Shown here: positions 58,501 through 64,000 of the stretch, one piece after another
Layout: each line of letters begins with the position of its first letter
Position numbering within the stretch: position 1 is the first letter of the stretch
From: Magnolia sinica
Taxonomy: Eukaryota > Streptophyta > Magnoliopsida > Magnoliales > Magnoliaceae
DNA: 64,000 nt
Direction of reading: 5' to 3'
Assembly (NCBI RefSeq): GCF_029962835.1
Contig: NC_080588.1
Coordinates: forward strand, 18,246,001 to 18,310,000
Program-made: the position numbers and the translations under genes
The notes under the pieces: model-generated
The model's database searches: none
What the model was told of the DNA's origin: nothing
The model's input: only the letters and a program-made list of their open reading frames with translations

Positions 58501-59996
58501 TATTATCTAATGCAATCGAATCCTCGAGGAAGCTACTTGTGTAACTTGGGGCCATTAGTTGCATACGGGGATTCAGATCAAGGGCAGGACTATGACGACT
58601 CAATGATGATTTTTTCCTTGGGCTTTCCATCTCTAAGTTAGCTAAAAATAGTATACATCAAATTGCTACCACTAGTTTAAGGTCCTAATACTCGTCATAA
58701 ATTTCTAAGTTCTATTAACTGCCCTATCTCAAATTCATGATTGATGTATTATCTTCATATTACATGTTAGGTTCATATGCTAGTTAATGAGTACCATTCA
58801 TGAATAATGATCGTTATTCTTATGTTTAGTATTATATAGATTGGTAGTTGGTACTATAGTCTCACGATGACACATTAAAATTTTTTCCTCCATTATGTAA
58901 TTCTATGCACCTCATATAAGAACTTATGGTTGTGAGTCGCCTTAATATCTAAGTCACAACACTACATGTGGAGAACTCCACAATTATATGTGAGCCACAC
59001 TTGGGGTGTAACTAGACGGATTTTGTGTGGAAAATAGGGCCCTTGACCTAGTGTCATTTTGATTAAAGGGTTTTATTTAACATCCCTAGGTGGAAAACCT
59101 CATGAGCCGGGGATGGTGGTCATGGGGCACCATGTCCGAGTTGTCGGCCTACGCTGGGTGACGAGCCCCCTGCAGTGACCATTGAGTTACTTAAAATGGC
59201 TAATTATAATTGGAATAATAACAGTTTGACTAATCATACATCCATAGCATATTGGCAATAATGGGTGGCTAATTCTAGATGCTGTAGCACGTGTCCTTAG
59301 GATCATTGGGGTATCATTTTGCTAGCTCCCAGACCACCGACTATTGACCTATTTGTCTGACTGAAAGAGCATTCCCAGGTCGATGATTGCATGGGTGACG
59401 AGCTCAAGTCCGACTGGATACATCCCCAGGTCAACGATTACATAGGTGACGAGCCTAAGTCCAACTGGATGAGCACCCTAAGTTGATGTGCATTCATACA
59501 CCCATGCATTTTAATAAGACTGCATCTTGCCTGTTTTGGATTATTTTCTTATTTTTTTAAACTATGTCTACTAAGGCGGCAGTGTGAAATCTTGAGGGGA
59601 ATTCACACTTAGTTGGCCACTCATTCATCAAATATCCAACCGTACAGAGTATGCAGGTGTAAATGAAGAGGATGGTAACACTGACCTTGATAGTATGATG
59701 GTGGAGCCTAAAGACGGATATTACAAAGATAAGCAGCAGCAAGAAGCAGCCGGTTGCTTCTATTTTAATTAGTAGTAGTAGTACTCTTGTGTTTGATTTG
59801 ATACATTGATACTTTCAAAATTTTGTAATAAGGCCTCCAGCTGAGTGGGCCAAATATTTGGGTTTATATGATATAATTCATGCTTGCTTATGCTATCGTA
59901 CTCTGACTTTAATCTTTCTGCTAGATCTCTGATTTGTTAACTCTCAGGCTTCCAGAACGAGTCTCGTACTCGGGTTATGGAAACCGGGGCATTACA
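55510..59996 (+). mobile_element. Large solo LTR (4.5 kb) inserted in Tat gag
   Basis: It begins TGTAACACCCCG and ends CCGGGGCATTACA, with imperfect inverted termini. The 5-bp target duplication TTAGT (55,505-55,509 and 59,997-60,001) is perfect. A TATA-like 'tctataaaag' lies at 57,591-57,600 and is followed by a purine-rich leader. No PBS, PPT, gag or pol is inside, so I call a solo LTR left by LTR-LTR recombination. The first ~380 bp resemble the LTR at 9,114, and shared motifs link it to the LTR at 13,112-47,887. Short ORFs are incidental. Confidence 0.8.
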
Positions 59997-60391
59997 TTAG
60001 TAGGGGCCAAGGCCGAGGTCTCAGACACATAAGTCAGAACCTGGACAACTGCTTCTCATACATGAGTTAGAGCACGGGCCGACATGCTCCGAGATACTCC
60101 CGCTTGTGAACCTACGAGGACAAGTCGCTCTATTGAAGGACGAGCAGCCTCTCCTTGGTCGGGGGGTGGATATTGACTTGTCGCCTGTTGCCACTTCATC
60201 TGATTAATCTCATCGACCAACGCCTGCACTTGATTTTATAGTGCTCGATACTTACCTCCGCGGCTCTGAGTCCGTTGAGACAGTCTCGTTAGGGTTGACT
60301 CAGCATGGAGTATCAAGGACGAGTGTCGTTGTCCAACGGGCTCGGGCTCCGCCGCTAGTGCTAGAAGTGCTCTCCATTTTCCCTTAGCCAT
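59997..60391 (-). pseudogene. Tat gag, N-terminal part
   Basis: Minus strand, with a likely start at ATG 60,391 (MAKGKWRALLALAAEPEP). A TAA stop follows KYRAL at 60,236; beyond it the frame continues as NQVQALVDEINQMKWQQ and onward to the solo LTR boundary. It begins about 35 bp after the PBS, the normal distance. Confidence 0.7.
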
Positions 60392-60425
60392 TTCTAGTAA
60401 AGCTACAAAGACTCTTTCGTCTCGT

Positions 60426-60443
60426 TTCTCATAGACGGCACCA
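60426..60443 (-). other. Tat primer binding site
   Basis: On the minus strand 'tggtgccgtctatgagaa' lies three bases after the LTR end. It is like the TGGCGCCGTCTGTGGGAA sites of Tat-clade elements, with several substitutions. Confidence 0.65.
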
Positions 60444-60446
60444 AGA

Positions 60447-60998
60447 TGTTGATGCAAAAATCTAGTTCACCCTTACCGAGCTCCGAACACTCGCTCCGAG
60501 CTCTATAAGCCTACACAAGAGAAGGACAAAGGAGACCCTAGCTAGAGCAGGGGACCCTCCGATGCCAACGTTAGGCTAGGAATCTAGGTCTAAGTAGTGT
60601 AGCTAGGTGTAGGGTGTGAGATCTTACGTCCCTATTCTTGTGTAGTCAATGGCTATTTATACCTTGCAACTGGAGTGGATTGCCCATATTTCTCGGCACA
60701 ATCTTAGCCACTAGCCACGAATGGCGAACGTGCAGATATCAGCAGTTGTGTAGTTATTTCAAGATCGTGTGTTACCGGGACGATATGCTAGTCATGCCTC
60801 CATTTAGACTGACTTGTCGGTTCTCGCGCCCATACTTTTTCTACTAAACTCGATGGAAGACACCAACATTGTGCCTCGGAACTGAGTCTGAGCTAACTTC
60901 AAGCGGACGGAATGCGGCCGAGCTAAGTATAATCCCGCCTAGTCTCGCTACTTGGAGGTTTCTCCTAGATAGGATATGCTCTAGATTTTCCCATAACA
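60447..60998 (-). repeat. 5' LTR of Tat element (552 bp)
   Basis: On the minus strand it begins TGTTATGGG at 60,998 and ends GCATCAACA at 60,447 (TGTT...AACA). TATAAATA lies at 60,654-60,661. It is the partner of 12,310-12,862. Confidence 0.9.
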
Positions 60999-61224
60999 CT
61001 GTCCATTTGATTTTTCAAATCATTTTAAGGCATGAGCTTAAAATCGAAGCATATCCACAGCAGATTTTCCAAATCATTTTAAGGCATGAGCTCAAAATGA
61101 AAACATATTCATAGCTCAAGTGAACTAAACCAGAGAAAACAACCGAGATAATGACATGCACGGTTGAAACCTTCCTAAGGCTGTAGTGATGTTTATTTGT
61201 CATCTAGCCTATTCATAATTGGGC
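60999..61224. repeat. Dispersed family A, right half interrupted by the Tat element
   Basis: It begins 'ctgtccatttgatttttc' and 'aaatcattttaaggcatgag', landmarks that in other copies directly follow the 'cattttatccgtt' block. That block here lies at 12,290, on the other side of the Tat element. A local duplication of 'ttccaaatcattttaaggca' occurs at about 61,016 and 61,070. Confidence 0.6.
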
Positions 61225-61709
61225 ATGGCTAGGTGATGGAATCTCTTCTAACCTTCACAATTCTCCTATGTTTGGTTGTGGGATTGGTATATCCTATTGT
61301 TTGCCATTGCCTTCTGGGCATAGTTAGATGATGGAATCACTTCCAATCCTCACAACTCTCATTCATTAAGAATTAGGTCAATGGAAGTTTAGATATGATC
61401 TTATTGATATATCTTCCAATTGGATAGGATAGGACTCCAATTCCAATTGGGTTCCTTGAATCAAATAAGGAAACATTCTAATAGCTGTAAGTGGATCCTT
61501 GGGCACCCTAGTTCCCACCTTTGAATTTTTAAGTTTCTAATTAAATACTACATAATTACTTCCTTTTATTCCCAATTTAGATTTAGATCTTCTTCTAGTT
61601 TTGATTCTAGTTACTTTTAGAATACACATGAGATTTGTCCTTGTGGATTCGACCTCAGTCTTACCGAGATTATTCCTACCTCGCGACCCTACACTTGGGG
61701 TTGTGAACA
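61225..61709 (+). repeat. Partial 5' LTR of right Athila copy
   Basis: It ends 'gttgtgaaca' before the PBS. It matches the inner part of the LTR at 5,924-7,392 (for example 'tcctattgtttgccattgcc' and 'gtggatccttgggcacccta'). A segment starting 'gggcat' is duplicated at about 61,223 and 61,316. Confidence 0.75.
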
Positions 61710-61715
61710 AGTTTT

Positions 61716-61734
61716 TGGCACCGTTGCCGGGGAC
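61716..61734 (+). other. Primer binding site, tRNA-Asp type
   Basis: 'tggcaccgttgccggggac' differs at one position from the complement of the plant tRNA-Asp 3' end (TGGCGCC...). It is preceded by the LTR end and a short T-rich spacer. Confidence 0.85.
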
Positions 61735-62208
61735 TAATAGTGGCATTTTTCTGAGATTAATTAATTTTGAAATTAGGTTAAGATTAAGGTTTATTTACTT
61801 TCTATTTTTAGGTTAGGATTTTTTTGAATTATTTTTTAGAAACTAACTTATCTTTTTATTTTTAGGTTAGGAACTTTCCTAATTTGCTTTTAAAAACTAA
61901 CTTACTTTCCTAAGTTGTTTTTAGAAACTAACTTGCTTTTCTGTTTTGCAGGATCTTAATATAGAAACTTCTAATTTGGTAACTTCTTTCTAAATCTCTC
62001 ACTTTCTATTTCTAGATTTCTTAATTGCTTTAGTTTTCTCTCTCTTAGTTTTAGGTTAGCTTAGTTACTTAAGGGCTAAGGGTGTTTCATGCCCAAGTGG
62101 GTCTGTGATAACACTTGACGTCTCTTGAGTGAAAGAGAATTTGTTGAGGGGTTATCTATCCATCATAGGATTAGACACCACTAGAGATCCTCAGAGTTAA
62201 CTGAAGTT

Positions 62209-64000
62209 ATGGTTATCAATCAACCGGCAAATCAACCTCTAAATCTACCTCAACCTAGGGTTGAGGAAATCAAGGATGAAAACGAGGTACATCAAGCACC
62301 CCCGCCTCATACTTTATGAGATTATTTAAAACCGACGGGGGTGAACACACGTTCCTGTATGGTTTTTCTAAAAAATACAGGACATATGGATATTAAGCTA
62401 GGGGTGATCCAACTCCTTCCAAAATTCCATGGACTTAAATCTGAAAATCCATATTTACACATGAAAGAGTTTGATGAGATTATAAGCCACTTTATATTTT
62501 CCAAACGTGTCTGAGGACACAGTCAGGTTGAAAATCTTTCTCTTCTCCTTGAAAGAGAAAGCTAAGACGTGGCTGCATTTACTACATCTATGATCTATTA
62601 GCAGATGGAACGACATGACAAGGGAGTTCATTAAGAAAAATTTCCCATATCATAAAACGAACACCCTTAGAAAATCAATCATGAATTTCACCCAAAAGGA
62701 AGATGAAACATTCTTCCAATGTTGGGAGCGGTTCACAGATCTGGTCAATTCATGCCCACAACATGGTTTTGAAACTTGGAGAATAATAAGTTTTTTTTAT
62801 AATGGGCTGAGTTCTTCCATGCTCCAAATGGTCGAGATAATGTGCAATGGGGAATTCATGAACAAAAAGGTTGATGATGTGTGAGATTATTTTGATAAGC
62901 TTATTGAACACACACAATTATGGGACATTTCTCCAAAATCTAGCCCCACTTCTAGGCCTACTCAATCAAAGGAGATGGGCGGAATTTATCTTATGAAAGA
63001 AGATGATGATATAAATGCTAAAGTGGATAATCTCACAAGAAAACTCGTGGCCATGGAACTAAAGAAGGATAAGGCTAAGGAAACGCCATGGAACTAAAGA
63101 AGGATAAGGCTAAGGAAACTGTTTGCGGTATTTATGCTTGCAACATTCACACAAAAGAAAATTATCCAACAATACCTGCTTTTCAAGAGGTACTGAATGA
63201 GCAATCTAATGCCGTAAATAATTACCAAAGACCTTTCAATGGATCCACTTCCAATACATACAATCCTAGTTGGAGAAATCATCCAAACTTCAGTTGGAGG
63301 AGTGGACAAACTACTTCTCCTTAAGGATTCCCTAGTCAAATTCTAAATCAAGGGAAACCTCAAGAGGATCTAGTTCTAAAGCATCTTCAAAATCAAGAGT
63401 GTTTCAATCAGGGTATGCTACAAACTTTTCAAGACCTTACAAAGGCCATATAAGGGCTTGAAACAAAAAATGTGATTGGGGAAAAAAGAAGCCTTTCAGC
63501 TCAACCTCTTCCCAATCCAAAACTACAATATGAAGTCAGCGACCCGAGCTCTTCAAATCAAATGGAGCAAGCTAAATCTATCACCACTCTTAAGAGTGGG
63601 AAGATCATTGACAAAACCATTTTGGTTATGGCTGAAAAGCCTAAGGACCCGGAAGAGAACAACAACGATAGATCTAGCACGACTCCACAAGATTTAGAAC
63701 TGAAACCTCAAGGCTAGCCGATTGGTCCATTTCCCCAACGGTTGGTTGCATCAAAACTTTTCTCTAACTCTCAGGATATTCTAGAGGTGCTGAAACAAGT
63801 AAAGGTCAACATTCCTCTACTAGATGTCATTAAACAAATACCTTCATATGCCAAATTTATGAAAGACTTATGTACGACCAAAAGACAGTAAAATATTCAA
63901 AAGAAAATCTATTAAACAAAAAAATGAGTGCCATCCTAAAGTAAGATGTGCCACAAAAGTACAAAGAGCCTGGTAGTCTAACCATCACTTGTGTACTTGG
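62209..64000 (+). pseudogene. Athila-like gag, right copy
   Basis: The ATG at 62,209 (MVINQP) starts the leader, which stops at TGA 62,317-62,319. The core then reads LPKFHGLKSENPYLHMKEF. A 1-nt frameshift lies near 62,490. 62,615-62,884 has FTQKEDETFFQCWERFTDLV, CPQHGFETWRIISFFYNGL and CNGEFMNKKVDDV. A 35-nt tandem duplication at 63,050-63,119 shifts the frame. After it comes CGIYACNIHTKENYPTIPAF, where the last Cys of the Zn-knuckle-like motif is Tyr. 63,472-63,717 is the Lys/Ser-rich spacer. The window ends in VPQKYKEPGSLTITCVLG, just before the protease site. Confidence 0.85.

Larger units (their letters stand above)
12310..60998 (-). mobile_element. Tat-clade Ty3/Gypsy element split by nested insertions
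   Basis: The element runs from the 5' LTR (60,998-60,447) to the 3' LTR (12,862-12,310) on the minus strand. Inside are PBS, gag, protease, RT-RNase H, a second RNase H, integrase and an ORF in antisense. The dual RNase H and the antisense ORF are known traits of Tat/Retand/Grande-type elements. Removing the two nested solo LTRs (13,112-47,887 and 55,510-59,996) leaves about 9.4 kb, a normal size. The outer flanks join into one copy of dispersed family A, supporting a single insertion. The 5-bp flanks (acatc and ctgtc) are not an exact duplication. Confidence 0.85.
61225..64000 (+). mobile_element. Athila-like Ty3/Gypsy element, right copy (runs off window)
   Basis: Plus strand: partial 5' LTR, PBS, gag and the approach to protease. 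It belongs to the same family as 1,836-7,392 but in the opposite orientation. The LTR lacks its first kilobase, so the copy is 5'-truncated within the LTR. Confidence 0.85.

Noticed and set aside
12305-61003. A perfect 5-bp target duplication of the Tat element
   Set aside because: Flanks read acatc and ctgtc. Single insertion is instead supported by the family-A sequence that rejoins across it.

Overview
The window is plant nuclear DNA made almost entirely of transposable elements. I found no intact host gene, no rRNA or tRNA gene and nothing prokaryotic. A plant source is shown by the canonical plant CACTA ends (CACTACAAGAAA), the Athila-type and Tat-type Ty3/Gypsy polyproteins, PBSs matching plant tRNAs, telomere-like TTTAGG arrays and plant-type GT-AG introns. 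The many short dispersed repeats containing 'catggtggggcccac' remind me of magnoliid genomes, but that assignment is inference only.

Layout. 1-1.84 kb: LTR-like debris and one unrecognised coiled-coil ORF. 1.84-7.39 kb: a 3'-truncated Athila-like Gypsy element on the minus strand (RT fragment, protease, gag, PBS, 1.47-kb LTR), with a small TIR element inside its gag. It sits in the 5' LTR of a coding-free, Tekay-like LTR remnant (7.39-10.37 kb). 10.4-12.3 kb: a tRNA-derived SINE with an 11-bp target duplication and two MITEs, one with a perfect 9-bp duplication. 12.31-61.00 kb: a minus-strand Tat-clade Gypsy element split by nested insertions. Its 3' LTR is at 12.31-12.86 kb and its 5' LTR at 60.45-61.00 kb. 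Between them lie pol at 50.6-54.3 kb, gag at 54.6-60.4 kb and an antisense Transposase_28-type ORF at 48.2-50.0 kb. Two large solo LTRs are inserted in it: a 4.5-kb one in gag (55.51-60.00 kb, perfect TTAGT duplication), and a roughly 4.0-kb one near the 3' end (13.11-47.89 kb) that is itself split by a giant CACTA transposon. 61.2-64.0 kb: a second Athila-like element on the plus strand, running off the window.

The centrepiece is the CACTA element at 14,912-45,679 (30.8 kb, 12-bp TIRs, 3-bp ATA target duplication). From the left it holds: subterminal palindromes of two alternating sequence classes; a 6.1-kb array of degenerate telomere-like (TTTAGG) repeats; inverted copies of a ~172-bp satellite; an ~11-kb cargo region that includes an eIF2-alpha exon and two other exon-like pieces; the ~172-bp satellite in the opposite orientation; a 4.0-kb telomere-like array as CCTAAA; a TNP2-type transposase gene; a small unrecognised ORF; a TNPA-like (Transposase_24) gene; and the right subterminal palindromes. 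The element is therefore a large imperfect palindrome, with only the transposase block lacking a mirror partner.

How the parts relate. Order of insertion, by nesting: the Tat element first, the two solo LTRs into it, then CACTA into one of the LTRs. All coding regions carry stops or frameshifts, so none looks autonomous now. TNP2 would have supplied the catalytic transposase of the CACTA element, and the TNPA-like protein would bind the subterminal palindromes; this is known of En/Spm elements and inferred here.
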